Source: Carettochelys insculpta (taxonomy: Eukaryota; Chordata; Testudines; Carettochelyidae). From it: a stretch of DNA of 64,000 nt. Positions 45,891-58,029 of the stretch are shown here, piece after piece. Both the position numbers and the translations under genes were made by a program. The DNA lies in contig NC_134147.1 in NCBI RefSeq assembly GCF_033958435.1, forward strand, positions 46,742,001-46,806,000, in the 5' to 3' direction. Every line of letters starts with the position of its first letter. Positions within the stretch are counted from its first letter, which is position 1. The notes under the pieces were generated by a model. That model searched no databases, was not told where the DNA came from, and was given only the letters and a program-made list of their open reading frames with translations.

Positions 45891-46285
45891 AATCAGTGAT
45901 TCCAAGAAGTCCAACCCCACCGCCTGATTATAGTGTGAGAGTCACCTAATTAAAATAGTCATGACCAAGCATTTGAAGAAGGAAAAACAGTTACCCAGCT
46001 TCTCATAACTGTTGTGCTTTGAGATGTGTTGCTCGTGTCCATTCCAAACCCACCTATCTTCCCCTCTGTTGGCATAGCTGGCAAGGAGGAACTGAGGAGA
46101 TGCTAAGTCAGCAGGGATTTATATTCTCTATCATGGAGGCTGTACTCCAAGGTGCTCCACAGCTGACTTGACAAGTGCTATTAGGAGGAAAACCTTCCGA
46201 TGACTAAGCATGTGGTGTGCTCTCCTAATTGGAAGGCACACGAGGAGCACATCTTGAAAAACAGTACTTATGAGAAGGTGAGTAA

Positions 46286-46704
46286 TCTTTTTTTTTCTTT
46301 CTTCTGTTGCTATGTGATGGTCAGGAAACTGAAATGGGTCCAATTCCTAAAGGCAACACGCTTTTTATGGTCTTTGAAGATCACCATAGTTGTTATATGC
46401 TCCTTCTGCTGGCTAGTCTATTATCACCATTCCAAATGGACAAAATAATTTAGAGTCCTTCAGTAAGAGCATTTTTTAAATTACTCAGTATCTGATTTTC
46501 ACATACATACTATTGCAGGTGGGAGGACAGTTTCCACTAGTTAACACATTTTAAATTGGATTCTGTGTTGGACCCCAAATATCTGGCACTATAAATACTC
46601 ACACATTTAGGCTGGTAGTTAAAACTAGCCAAAGTGGTACTGGATATAAGGTGATTTCTTTTAGCAATGAACACAATTAATTATTAGAATAATTTGTCAA
46701 GGAA
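46286..46704. other. Unassigned spacer
   Basis: Nothing recognisable. Confidence 0.5.
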
Positions 46705-46885
46705 TATTGTTGATTCTGTCACTTTAAATCAATCTTGGATCTTTTTTTTATAAGAAAGTCTGTACCTCGACCAGAAGTTAGGGATTTTATGCAGGAATTC
46801 TTTGACGAAGTTCTGTGGCTTTATGCTGGTGGTCAGACTTAGATGACTGTATATCTATCTGGTTTTAAAATCTATGAACTATTTT
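46705..46885 (+). mobile_element. CR1 3' end fragment
   Basis: TTTTATGCAGGAATTCTTTG, then GGTGGTCAGACTTAGATGAC and TGGTTTTAAAATCTATGAAC match the CR1 3' untranslated region seen at 40745-40865. Short and decayed. Confidence 0.6.
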
Positions 46886-48429
46886 ACCAAAGTAGGCACT
46901 AAACGAAACTGCAGTCTGATTAAAATTAATCTAAGAACATTGTATCCAAGAAAAAGATACATGAAATCCCAATTAGAGGGATGAGGAGGGCTGGGCAAAC
47001 AGAATCAGTCCAGGCACGAAACATTTCCCAAACCCAGGTTAAGGTTTTCAAATATAACCCAGTTCCACACTCTTTTCAAGTAGATTCTGGGCTCAGTACT
47101 CCACTGCCTACAGAGTTTATACATAGATTTGGAACATCTCTTTAAAAAGAAATAAATGCTTGTTCATTTATATGAATAATCACAAGTGTCTTTACATGTA
47201 CATAATCAGACAAAATGTCTAATCTTTGATAATTGCGGTTGTGTTTATCATGGACCTGGAATGCTACATTTCATATCTATGTATTTAGAATGGGAAAGGT
47301 AGAGCAAGACACAATGCATGTACATTATGCTATTCTAATTCTTTTTTTTGTTTATTTCTTTAAAAATGTCTCAAACTTGTTTTGCTTGATGAATTCTGAT
47401 CTTAAGTTATTATCATGTGACTTCAGTTGTACCGTACTCAGGTGTAACTGATATCAGAATGTGGCCCTGAGTTGGAGTTACTCAGACATGAAACGTCTAC
47501 ATTAAAAAAATCCATGAAATGTTTTTGTGCACTCATAATTCCAAAACAACTGAATGGATTTTTAACAAACCTTCCAAAAATTTGGTCTGGGATTTAAAAT
47601 TAACACAATACATTTGATCTGCCTCTACGCACAGAGAAAAGACACATTTTAAGGAACACTTTAAGCAGCTGAAAATATAGGTTTAGATTGCCATGACCAT
47701 CTCAACCATAACTGTAGTGTTACTAATGCAGCACAGTAATATTCACTGCTCTTAGCCGTATGGGTTAGTTCCTGGCTTTGAGATTTAGGTGATTTGGTTT
47801 GTGCTTACATCATGAGCTAGAATGGATTTAGAAGGCACTTTTTGTTGTGTGTGTGTGACTGTGACTGATATATCCAGCAGCTAGCATCCAAGAGAATCTT
47901 CATAAATTGAATTAACCCAACCATCCTGAGTATAATTTAGTATAAGTGACACAAGTCAGAGGAAAGCTAGCTATACTTCCACACTGAAAAAAAATAGACT
48001 TTTTTAGTATTCCAAACAGTGGCTATATATAACATGCTAACATGCAAGTCTTTAACTACAAGTCATTGAGGTTCAGACTGCAGCCTGGGTTCAGAATCCA
48101 AATAATCAGCTCCAAAAGTAGATTTCTAGGTCACAACATATCTGGCAAGGGGTTTGTTACAGCGGTTCCCTCTTGGGAAAAATAAAAATGGAGAGGGAAT
48201 ACATATAGCAAAAGCAAATCTAGGCTATATATATGCTGCTATGCATTCTAATGAAGAGTGAGCAGTATCTTAATGTCTTTATCACATTATCAAATCAATA
48301 TCACTAGCATTCAGAAGACAAGGTTAATTCTTAAAAAGAGCTGTTTCCTGCTCCCATTTTTGCCACTGACTTTGGTGGGGAAAGGATTGTGCCTCAAGCA
48401 AAGTAAAACTGTAGTTGAAAATAGAAATG
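46886..48429. other. Unassigned AT-rich 1.5 kb
   Basis: No recognisable feature. A GGCCCTGAGTTGGAGTTACT segment at 47463 may be from an old dispersed repeat but cannot be bounded. Confidence 0.45.
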
Positions 48430-48620
48430 ATCAAAGGAAATACTAAATACCCTTTGCATATAATTAATCTGTGGAATTCACTGCCATAGGATATTATGGA
48501 GGTTACTAGTCTTGTAAGATACGGGGGCGGGGCGGGGGGGAGAAAAAACATCAAATGAACACACATGAATAGAATCTGTTACTCCCTTAGCCAGGACAGT
48601 TATACAGTCTATGAGTGCTC
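48430..48620 (+). mobile_element. Short CR1 3' fragment
   Basis: AATCTGTGGAATTCACTGCC and ATAGGATATTATGGAGGTTA match the CR1 C-terminal/3' region. A G-rich run (48523-48540) follows. Confidence 0.55.
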
Positions 48621-49437
48621 ATTCTTGGGCCAGCTGGCGTCAAGTCATTTTTCCCAGAGTAACAGGTTTACTTGGTGATGTGTACATGTGTTTTTTCCCT
48701 CTTCCATCAAAGCATTCATTATAGCCCAGTATTTGAGAGGATATGTGACTAGACAGATTCTTCTTTTGTTTTGGTATAAATAATGTCATGTTCTAAATCA
48801 TCAGTGGGCTGAGAAAAAGCAGTGTTTTGATCCAGATCAGGATTAGGCTATAGTTAGATTTCCAGGATAAATCACATCTCTCACTTAAATTTGGGTTTGA
48901 CAGTGCCCAAACGTTGCAAACTGTTACCAAGATTTAGGCTGCATCTGAAAACTAATTCCGTCTGGTTTGCAATCTGATATGAAACCAAAACTGTATGTTT
49001 GGGTTTAGATCCAGGAATTGTTACCCCCCCCAACCCCCAATCCCTACTCTCTGTCCTGTCCCCACACTGCAAAGAGAAAAGAGGTGTGCATGTTCAGCGT
49101 TGGCCAACTCTCTACTAATCCTTGTGATAAACACTGACTCACATAGTTCTGGAACGAGATTTGATTTAATATAAAAATCAGAGCTTGCCACTTTTATTCT
49201 TGGTCTCCAGATGAATTCTGAGTAGTGTGAAAGTAAAGAGTCCTATAAAACAAAAACCCAAAATCAAGCAGCAGATAGATGTGACTATTTAAAGTGATCA
49301 TATTGGACTTATGTAATATATCAACCCTGCTATGCCTCCGTTGTGGAATGGCTGTCTCATTTTTTCTTTAGAGTAAGTAGAGGCTCAAATATTTTGTATA
49401 AGGGCATGCCTAAAATGGGATCTGAGATGAGGTAGAC
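48621..49437. other. Unassigned sequence
   Basis: No recognisable feature. Confidence 0.5.
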
Positions 49438-49743
49438 CAATGTTTCTTAAACTTTTTGAGACCACAGAACAATGAACAATAGTATTTTTAATGTGGAACA
49501 CCTATGAAAATTTTCTCTAAAACATTGTTGTAAGACCAAAAAACCAAACAAACAGCGACATATACAGCAAAAACAAAATGAAGTGATTAAATGAGGTATC
49601 ATAGCAATGAAGAAATAACAATGAATCTGTTTTTAATAATGGAAAATATATACCAGCAGTGTATTTTTCCAAATGCTTGTGACATACCTGCAAGTTGTTC
49701 ACGGAACACCAGTGCTCCTTGGAACATAGTTTAAGAAACTCCG
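49438..49743. mobile_element. Non-autonomous hAT element, 306 bp
   Basis: Terminal repeats CAATGTTTCTTAAAC and reverse-complemented CGGAGTTTCTTAAAC. The exact 8 bp duplication AGGTAGAC lies at 49430-49437 and 49744-49751. The terminal motif is related to that of the hAT element at 33180 (CAGTGTTTCTCAACC). No coding sequence. Confidence 0.88.
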
Positions 49744-50962
49744 AGGTAGACTGGCTTACAATAGGTCAGCTTGAAATAGCAGACTACAAGCAAGACAGCA
49801 GATGTTGCAGCGCTGGAGGAGACTCCAGCTAGCCACTCTTGGGTAGACTGGGTGGAGGTGGGGGCTGGGCAGGCTTGGATTTGGACTGCTAGTTCAAGCT
49901 AATGTCAGTCCTGCAATGGTCCCCCTGTTATTTTCAGCATGCTGTTCTGAGCTGAGCTAGCATGAGTCTCTGTACCTGTGCTTGGAATCACAGCTCCCAG
50001 CTGCAGCATAGATATCTATAACTGTCTAATTTAGAGCTCCTTGCAAAAATACTCACACTGAAGTCTCCAGTTTTTGACACCTCTGAGATTATGACTGGCT
50101 GTTAAAAATGAGTTGAATTTAACACTGCATGCTTCTTTTAGAAGAACATTTATGAAATGAAAGGAATACCTCAACTTTTTTCTCCTTGAAATTAATAATT
50201 TTGTCATGTGCCTTGGGCCTCTTCAGGAACCATGACTCACCTTAATACCACTGTTTGACATTAGAAGCCTCTCCAGAGAGGAAGAAAATCATTCAGAAAC
50301 GAGCTGGATAAAGGTTATTAAACCAACATTTAAAATTCTAGTCCTGCACATTTTACTGTACCCCTAATTAAATGCCAGGAACAGAGATGTGGAAATTTTA
50401 GAATACACACATGCTGAATACACCTTTATCAGAGGGTGAACCATCTACAAGAAATTCTGATTTTATTCCCAGTAGTCATTCCTCCTGCTTTTGAATCTGA
50501 AATGCTGTTTCTCAAAAGAAGGAAGGAAAATGCTCTGAAAATGGTCCTTTAAAAATACAAAGCAAAGTGAGCACTTTCTATAAAATGTGGGGCCTGATTT
50601 TACCTCCCTTACTTAGGCGAGTAAATCTGATTCACACAAGTAGTCTGGGAATAGATGTGAAAGAGTTAACTGAGTAAAGCTTGTAGGATTGGGCAATGAA
50701 CCTTCACAACGTCAATGTTGATTAGCCTATAATCTGCCACACTGCAGGATATAATAGAACTAATTTAAATATTAATATAAATTACAAGTGGAATAGATTA
50801 TTTGCTTTCCCAATAACCCTTTGCCTGTCAAATTACAAAAAGTGAAAGAACTGTGTGAAAAAACTTGTCTTACTTTAGACAAAACATAGTTTTTTTTATT
50901 TCTAGTGCTTAACAAACCATGTAGCTGGAGAAACAGTTAATTTTTAATCAATTAAATTGAGT
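49744..50962. other. Unassigned 1.2 kb
   Basis: A GGGGCCTGATTTTACCTCCC segment at 50590 resembles an old turtle repeat but is too short to define. Confidence 0.4.
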
Positions 50963-51526
50963 ATCATAGAATCATAGAACACTAGGACGGGAAGGGGCCT
51001 CGAGAGGCCATCAAGTCCAGTCCCCTGCCCCGACGGCAGGACTGACCACTATCTACACCATCCCTGATAGACATCTATCTAATCTGTTTTTAAATATCTC
51101 CAGTGAGGGAGATTCCACAACCTCCCTTGGCAACTTATTCCAGTACTTGACCACCCTGACAGTTAGGAACTTTTTCCTAATGTCCAACCTAAACTTCCCT
51201 TGCTGCAGCTTAAGTCCGTTGCCTCTTGTTCTCTCCTCAGAGGCCAAGAAGAACAAGTTTGCTCCCTCCTCCTTATGACACCCGTTAAGATATCTGAAAA
51301 CCGCTATCATGTCACCCCTCAATCTTCTCTTTTCCAAGCTAAACAAGCCCAATTCTTTCAGCCTTTCTTCATAAGTCATGTTCTCCAGACCTTTTATCAT
51401 TCTAGTTGCTCTTCTCTGGACCTTCTCTAATTTCTCCACATCTTTCTTGAATTGGGGTGCCCAGAACTGGACACAATATTCCAGCTGAGGCCTAACCAGC
51501 GCAGAGTAGAGTATGTTTAGTTGCAT
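50963..51526 (-). mobile_element. Young 5'-truncated CR1 copy
   Basis: The CR1 3' tail lies at 50963 (ATCATAGAATCATAGAACAC). Upstream, on minus, an unbroken frame of 157 codons (51526-51053) encodes the end of the reverse transcriptase protein: [20 protein letters not shown], then [20 protein letters not shown] and [19 protein letters not shown]. The lack of stops makes it the least decayed CR1 in the window. It is truncated within the thumb region. Confidence 0.9.
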
Positions 51527-51529
51527 ACT

Positions 51530-52364
51530 TTTTATAGGTGGAGAGATACTGTCATCTGCAGAGCAGCGATGATTTAGAGCGTGTGGTTCCTGGGAGGACA
51601 GGTTGTTTCAATTAGCAGGTAATAATCAGTAAAACACCAGTATTAGTATCCCCTTGCTTGCTGACACTTACAAAGCACTAAATAGGTTTGCCATTCAGGA
51701 TTGATTCTCTCAATGCAAAATAGGTGTGTTTAAAAAAAACAGATGAAAACTTCCTTGTCATAATTCATAAAGCTACTTTCATCTTGTTTTCTTGTCCCCC
51801 TGCTAAATGTTGTGATAAATTAATACATTGTAAAAGTGTAAGACGTCTCTTTTAATCAACATTCTGTAATATTTTATTAAATGATTTTAGCTTCCTTGGG
51901 CAATAAACAGGTGATTCAAGTTAGAGTACAGGTGCTATATTTAATACGTGGTGCTTACTGGAAAAATTCCAAGTAATAATAGCTTATTTAACAGCTTTAG
52001 AATCCCCAAAGAGGTGTAAAATTGTGCTGGGCATTGTCCAGAATAAATAATGCTTATTTCTTCTTTCTTGTGAGAAACCAGACTATCTTGTAACATTTAA
52101 GTACTGATAACTTAAATATAAGATCTCTAATATTCTGATCCTGTTTTTGTTGTTTTCATCTTTGATTTTAACATTATTGTTGCAACAGGGCAGCAGTCAC
52201 CTTTTGAGTGCCTCGTAGCAGCTGGTAGTGCAATCTTTTTCCCACTGCTGGTATCTCCTGTTAGCTGGCGACTTTACTAGGCAGGTCTCCAGTGGTTCAG
52301 CCCTCTCACCAAGTCACACAGTAGGAAAATGGACTCCTTGCAAGTTCACAAAGAGTTAAAAAAA
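51530..52364. other. Unassigned AT-rich sequence
   Basis: No recognisable feature. Confidence 0.5.
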
Positions 52365-52990
52365 GGAATGGCTGTGTTTGGTCAGACCTTAAGTCCGTCT
52401 AACCCAGTAACCTGTCTTCCAACAGTGGCCAATGCCAGGTGCCTCAGAGGGAATGAGCAGAACCGGTAATCATCAAGCAATCTTTCTCTTGTTGCCCATT
52501 CAAACAGAGGCTAGGGGCATGTCCCTGATCATCTTGCCTAACAGCCATTCATGGACTTAGCCTCCAGGAACTTACCTAGTTATTCTGGAACTCTTTTATA
52601 AGCTTAGCCTTCAAAACATCCTCTGGCAAGGAGCTCCCCAGTTTGTGTATTGTATGAAAAAGTGCTTGTTGTGACCTGCTGCCTATTGATTTCACTGGTG
52701 ACCCCTATTTCTTCTGCTGTGAGGAGTAAATAACACTCCTAATTTACTGCCTACAAAGCAGTCAGGATTTTATAGCCCTCTATCTTATCCTCCCTTAGCC
52801 ATCCAAGCTGAGATGTGCAAATCTTTAATTTAACCTCTCCTCATACCTTTAACCATTTTGGCACCTTTTTGTGAGCCTTTTCCAATTCCAGTATATCTTT
52901 TTGAGATGAAACAACCACATCTATACACAGTGTTCACCAAGCTGTGTGGTCTCACTATGTTCTTCAGCTCAGTCTCTGAGCCGTTTCAAT
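52365..52990 (-). mobile_element. CR1 3' region, minus strand
   Basis: The 3' end is at 52365 (GTCAGACCTTAAGTCCGTCT), followed by TCTTCCAACAGTGGCCAATG and, further on, CCTTTTCCAATTCCAGTATA and TTTTTGAGATGAAACAACCA from the C-terminal coding region. Same family as 13545, 60013 and 62975. Confidence 0.85.
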
Positions 52991-54148
52991 CCAGACATTC
53001 ACTCAGGTTTCTAAGGGTGTATCTGTATTGCAGTGTAAGCCTGAGCTTGAATCAAGCTCAACGCTACTGCCCCTTTGGACCTGCACTGCAGTTGTGCTAA
53101 CACAGGGATTGAACCCAGAGTTCCAGAGCCCAGTAGAGTTAGCAGATTTGAGCTCCCTCTTTGCTCCTCATATTTCCCTTCCTCATCCCATAACATTCCC
53201 CTGATTACCAACTCATTTGTCTACCCACAGTCTGCTGTTCCTTTTTTGTCACTTTAAAATGAGAGGTAAAAGGGGAGATGGTGGCCATTTGGAATAACAG
53301 GAAGTGTTTGAGGGCTGGTGGTTTTTGGATCACGAGAAGATTAATAAATACATGCAGTATTTTAAGAGTTGGCACCTTTCACTTCTAGATGTAAATGGGC
53401 AGGACAGAAGTAGGCACATTAGGATTTCCAGTTCCTGGGACAGAAAAAAAAAAGGCAAAAGACAGACCAGCTGTTTCCCTGGATAGCTTTACAGAGGGCC
53501 TTGGGTGGGATGAGTGGGCCCAACTAAAAAGTAGAGGAGGGAGGGGGAAACTAGAGAAGGACCCAGTCTTGTCTGAGTGGAGGCAAGATGATGTTATAGT
53601 CTCTCCCACAGCTCCAGGTTTCTGGGAAACTCTCCCTTCCTTTGTCTCCTAAAACAGGAGAGTAGATTTATTGATAATCACACACCATCTGATTTCAGCC
53701 AAGTTTTTTGCTTTGTGTTCTCTTAATGGAACCCTATATATGGAAACCCATATGATGCCAGACTGAGAAAGGAGACAGACCCATTTTTAGATGGTATGGA
53801 GGCAAAGTACCTTATATAAAAGGGCACAGCAGCCCTTGTGCTCCTCTTTCAAGTTGTCAGAAAATATATTGTGCCTTGCTGAAAGGTGGAGATGTGTTTG
53901 AGCCGCGGGGATATGCAGAGCTGATGCTTATTGGACATCCCCTCTCTGATTGCCCTCAGATCTTTCTTAGGGACTAAGGCAGCTAAAGCATATTGTGGTC
54001 CTCAGTTTCCACTGGGAAGCCAAGCACAGGCTGTCCCTGGAACAGACAAAGTTCACTTTGCTTCTGCTAGAAATAAGAAAGCATTGGGAATTATTGTGCT
54101 GTAGTTGTACAGAGTCTCTCTCCTGTTTCATTTTAAGAAAAACACATT
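52991..54148. other. Unassigned 1.2 kb
   Basis: Segments such as GGGTGTATCTGTATTGCAGT at 53016 resemble a MITE edge, but I find no partner end. The frames at 53304-53652 overlap on both strands without domains. Confidence 0.4.
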
Positions 54149-54556
54149 GGCTGCATCTATACTATGTTCTCCATTCAGAGGAGGAATGCAAATGAGAGAA
54201 ATAAAAATGCAAATGAAGTGCTGTTTTACGAGCCTCATACTTCATTTGCATAATCTTGCATGATCATGTTTCTGGAAGAGACTTTTCCAGTAACAAAAAC
54301 AGCCATGTAGATGGGGTTCCTTTGGGGAAAGAACCATTTTTGAAAGAACCCTTTCTATATTTTTTCAGGAAGAAGGGTTCTTTCGAAAATGGGGTTTTCT
54401 TTCCCAAAGGAATCCTATCTACATGGCTGTTTTTGCTTTCAGAAAAGTCTTCCAGAAATTCGATCACATGAGATTATGCAAATGAAGGCTGAGATTTGTA
54501 AATCAGCACTTCATTTGCATTTTGATCTTCCTCATTTGCTTTCCTCCTCTGAAAGA
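54149..54556. mobile_element. Palindromic Harbinger-type MITE, right end missing
   Basis: The left end GGCTGCATCTATACTATGTT is followed by CTCCATTCAGAGGAGGAATG. The inverted partner CTTTCCTCCTCTGAA is reached at about 54540-54553, but the last ~30 bp, including the terminal repeat, are replaced by the GC-rich block that follows. A near-perfect central palindrome runs from about 54286 to 54460, giving mirror reading frames on both strands. Confidence 0.7.
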
Positions 54557-54579
54557 GGCATTGTAGGAGTCCTGGGATG

Positions 54580-54892
54580 CCCAGCCCTTGGCCTAGGGCG
54601 GGGCGGCAACCAAAAAGGGTTATAACACTGGCCCAGCCCTCAGTTCAGGGCGGGGCAGCAGTTCACAGTTGTAACACAATCCAGGCCTGGCCCTCAGTCT
54701 AGGGCGGGGCAGTAGTTCACAATAGTAACACAGTACGGGCCTAGCCCTCAGTTCAGGGCGGGCAGCAGTTCACAGTTGTAACACAATCCCGGCCCAGCCC
54801 TCAGTCTAGGGCGGGGCAGCAGCACAAGGGTTTAAGCGCAGGCCCAGCCCTCAGTTTGGGGCGGGACAACAGCACAAAGGTTTAAGCACAGG
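54580..54892. repeat. GC-rich tandem repeat, about six units of 50-54 bp
   Basis: Units start CCCAGCCCTCAG or a close variant and contain AGGGCGGGGCAGCAG and TTCACAGTTGTAACACAA (first units) or CACAAGGGTTTAAGC (last two). The shift in unit type across the array suggests at least two subrepeats. It adjoins the GC-rich reading-frame block and probably belongs to the same unidentified element. Confidence 0.8.
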
Positions 54893-54981
54893 CCCAGCAC
54901 GGGCTGGCCCCGTCAAGGAGGGGTAGGGGGTCGCAGGCCCTCCCACTCCACTGCGACCTGGCCCGGGGCCCTGGGGGTCGC

Positions 54982-55788
54982 TCACACACGACCACGGCAG
55001 TGGGGATCCAGGCCGCAACACACTGCCATGGGTTCGGGAGCGTCGTTCCCCGGGCCACTTCCTACCTCTACCTCCACCGGGGGAAGGTCCCAGTTCATCT
55101 GGTCAGGGGGTCCCGGGGGGTCGGTCTCCTCCAAATCGTCCACCTTCGGGGGCTCCGGCCAGTCGCTCATGTCGATGTCATTGGGATAATCTGGTGGCGG
55201 TAGCATGGTGGGCCCGAGGCGATCCTGGGCCTGGGGGCTGCAGGGGTCCGCCGGGACTCTGGGACAGACCGCTCCTGGGGCCTCGCGGTCGCTCACCCTT
55301 GCTGGTCTGGCCACGTCCGGGGTCTCCTCCAAGGCGGGGGGTCTTCACCGGCGTGAGGGTCCTGGCAGGTCTGGGAAGTCCGAGTAGTCCCCCTGGGGCA
55401 TCTGGATCCATGGTTGCTTGGGGCCGCTGGGAGCTTGTTCCTCCGGCCCGGCTGGGCGGTGACAAACTCTCTGCCCCTGGCGCCGGGGAGCTCGCGCAGG
55501 CGCCTCCTCCCTGCCCGGAGGCTCAGGCTTTAATGGGTCCCGAGCCCTGCCCTTGGCCCTTCTAGCCATAGGCCCTGCCCTCTGAGGGGCGGGCCACTGG
55601 TGTTCTGGCTCCGGGCCCACCCACCAGGGCCTCTGCGCAGCCTCCTCTGCCTCTGAGTCAGCAGGAGGCCATACTGACTCACTACAGGCATGTAGTGCAG
55701 ACACAGCCATTGTGTGTGAATTAAACATTGACTGATCAGAATCTGAAGAATCTGAATCTGTAACTGCTACTAATCTGGTATCTTTCAT
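54982..55788 (-). pseudogene. Unidentified acidic/proline-rich reading frames, possible retroelement protein
   Basis: On the minus strand, a 147-codon frame (55788-55345) begins MKDTRLVAVTDSDSSDSDQS, passes a basic segment (MARRAKGRARDPLKPEPPGR) and ends with acidic YSDFPDLPGPSRR. A second frame (55332-54982) is acidic and proline-rich (DYPNDIDMSDWPEPPKVDDL). A third overlaps both. I recognise no domain. CpG content is high against the AT-rich surroundings. The order of acidic, basic and proline-rich parts would suit a structural or accessory protein of a retroelement, but a CpG-island exon of a host gene is not excluded. Confidence 0.35.
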
Positions 55789-58029
55789 CCTGATTCACTG
55801 GATTTTGCCATCAGCATCATGCAACAATGCAACAATGCTTGTTCCCCATATCTCATACACCCTGCCTAGAAATATTTTACATTCCCCCACGTAAGCAGCA
55901 TGCTGTCAGCATCCAAAGAGCCATTGTCCCAGATGAGATTGTTTAATCATTTTTGGGGAATCTTATGAATTGCGTATCTGCTTCTCACATTGGCGGTTCC
56001 ATGTTAAAAGTCAAACTATAGCAAAAAGCTATGACTACTGTCAATGCTGCCATACTAAACAGTCATAAGAAAGAGATTTTAAAAAGAGCTTAATGACAAA
56101 TCTTTCATTTTCCTGACAATTCACCATCCAATGATTTAACACTAGTTTTTCTCATTTTTATCCTGCAGAACTTTATTGAAAGCTAACATCTGCTTATATT
56201 CAGCCTCTGTGATATTTAATTTGACTAAACTTACACTGTACAATGTTTATTTGAAGTTATATTTGCATTTTTGGTGTAACCAGGATATCCAGAAATGATT
56301 TCATATTTGAAATTTGCCATTTTTGGAATGTTCCATAGTCATTTACTGTCCTTTCTAAAAGCCAGACCACAGAGGGTTAATAATGCCTTTGACCTTTTGA
56401 AGTCTTTCAGGAGATGAATAAAAATGCTTTCATGCCATGGCTAGCATTTCTTCATTGTTTGAATGGCAGCAGTTTCTTATACGGCAAGTACAGTACACAG
56501 ATCGAATAAAAGAATAAAATCTTCTACCCAGATTATTAAGAGTGAAACCCTGATTTCACTTTACCCAATAGCACAACAGAAATTCAGACCATTAGTACAC
56601 ATATTACTTAATAATTGCACACTTGTCTTTCTTCTCACTATTTCACATTGGGTGCAGGCAAAAATTGTTTTTAGCTGAAAAATTCCTTCCACTGCCACTA
56701 TGTCCTTTTCCTACATAATGTAAAGGCCATCTTGGCATTCTTAATTTAAGCAGGAATAAACATGCAAAAATCTCTGCAGCACTATTGCTACGTCTTCATC
56801 AACTGATGATCAAAAGGGCAGGGGTACCTTTTCAAGAACTGCCCCGGAGGCACATATAACAGCAGCATTAAAAAATCGTAAGGTCTGTGCACTTATCTCT
56901 CACACACGGTGTTGACAATTTATCCTGAAGTGGAACAATCTGAATGTCAAGTGATAAACATATTCTGCAGTAACCAATAATGGATCATGGGACAGAACAT
57001 CAGGGCTCCAACTGGCAAAAAAGTTCCAAGAGAAATTGTTTGATTTGGAATTGTGCTGCATTCCTCCTGAATATTAAGCAAATTAGAATTTTTATTTAGC
57101 TTCAAAGTGAATAAAAATATAAAAGGGCAAACGAGGGTAATCATATTTGAATTTTCCAAAAAAAAAAAGAGGACACCCTGAGAGGGAGTATACCTGTATC
57201 GATATCTACCAAATCATGTTGTAGTAATGTGTTATATATATATAGTGAGAAGAAAGACAGGAATGCAACTTTTAAGTAATCTATGTACGAATGATCTGAA
57301 TTTCTGAAAGTGAATTATTAATAAATGAAGCATTACTGCTCTGTGCTTGAAATGTAAAATATGTGTCATATAAGAAAAGTCAGACAGAAGTGGACTAAAT
57401 AAATGGTAGTGAGAACCTGGAATTATTCCTAAAATTGGAATGTAAACCATATGTGCAAGTAAAAGAAAGAGAAAAATTGATGACACTGTGTACACAATAC
57501 AAATGTATGCTAATAAAAAGAATGGCAAAATATGTGAGTGCATGAGATAAGAGAAACGAAGAACAAAGGAGAGAGGGATTTCAGTTTTGAGTCCTAAGAT
57601 ATAGCCATGAAGGACTTGAGAATAAAGTTCACAGACAAAGCACATGAGATTTAAAATGATTCATAAGTTACAGAGGGGAAAAAGGTAGGTAACCATTGTT
57701 AACCAGAGGGATTGATGATGGGATTCTTAAATTGGGTTGATTTGCCAATCTGACTTAAAGATTAAAGGTTTGCACCTTTCCCTTGGTCAACTGTAGTCCA
57801 GAGTGAGCTACACGCTGAGCTTGAGGTGGTTCTCAAGAGCCCCAGTGATCAGCCAAGCAACACCGTTTAGCAGCACTAATGTCTTGTTTCTTTTTTGCAA
57901 CATGATGGTGTTGAACAAATAAACACTCAGATACAACAGATACAAACTGAATGGTGTTGAGTTACAGAGCAAGTTTCTGATTACAAAGTCAGCCTAATGA
58001 ATTTATGCTAATAAAGCCCACTGAATCAA
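55789..58029. other. Unassigned 2.2 kb containing a spaced inverted repeat
   Basis: AT-rich, with no gene I can support. The hydrophobic minus-strand frame at 57232-57645 has no receptor motif. Inverted copies of 65 bp lie at 56577-56641 and 57242-57306. Confidence 0.45.
56577..57306. repeat. Inverted repeat, 65 bp arms, ~600 bp loop
   Basis: Arm 56577-56641 and reverse-complemented arm 57242-57306 match at 56 of 65 positions, sharing CAGAAATTCAGA, ATTACTTAA and TGTCTTTCTTCTCACTAT. It may be the terminal or subterminal repeats of a decayed DNA transposon, or two opposite copies of an unknown repeat. Confidence 0.6.

Larger units (their letters stand above)
44131..46285 (+). mobile_element. 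DIRS-like retrotransposon remnant
   Basis: Inverted termini: left TTCTCTTTGAGTGTTTACTC ... GTCAGAAGGTTTTTTCATCT; right, reverse complemented, CAAGATGTGCTCCTCGTGTG ... CATCGGAAGGTTTTCCTCCT. Just inside the right end, 46010-46060 (GTGCTTTGAGATGTGTTGCT) repeats the edge sequence, as the internal complementary region of DIRS elements does. The middle (44640-45900) has broken plus-strand tyrosine recombinase coding. Reverse transcriptase and RNase H are largely deleted. DIRS elements integrate with a recombinase and make no target duplications; I see none. A 429 bp MITE is nested inside. Confidence 0.75.

Noticed and set aside
54264..54471. Two opposite reading frames of nearly mirrored composition
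   Set aside because: They arise from the central palindrome of a MITE and are not genes.
57232..57645. 137-codon hydrophobic minus-strand frame, first suspected as a chemoreceptor
   Set aside because: No receptor motif, AT-rich composition explains the hydrophobic residues, and it overlaps one arm of an inverted repeat.
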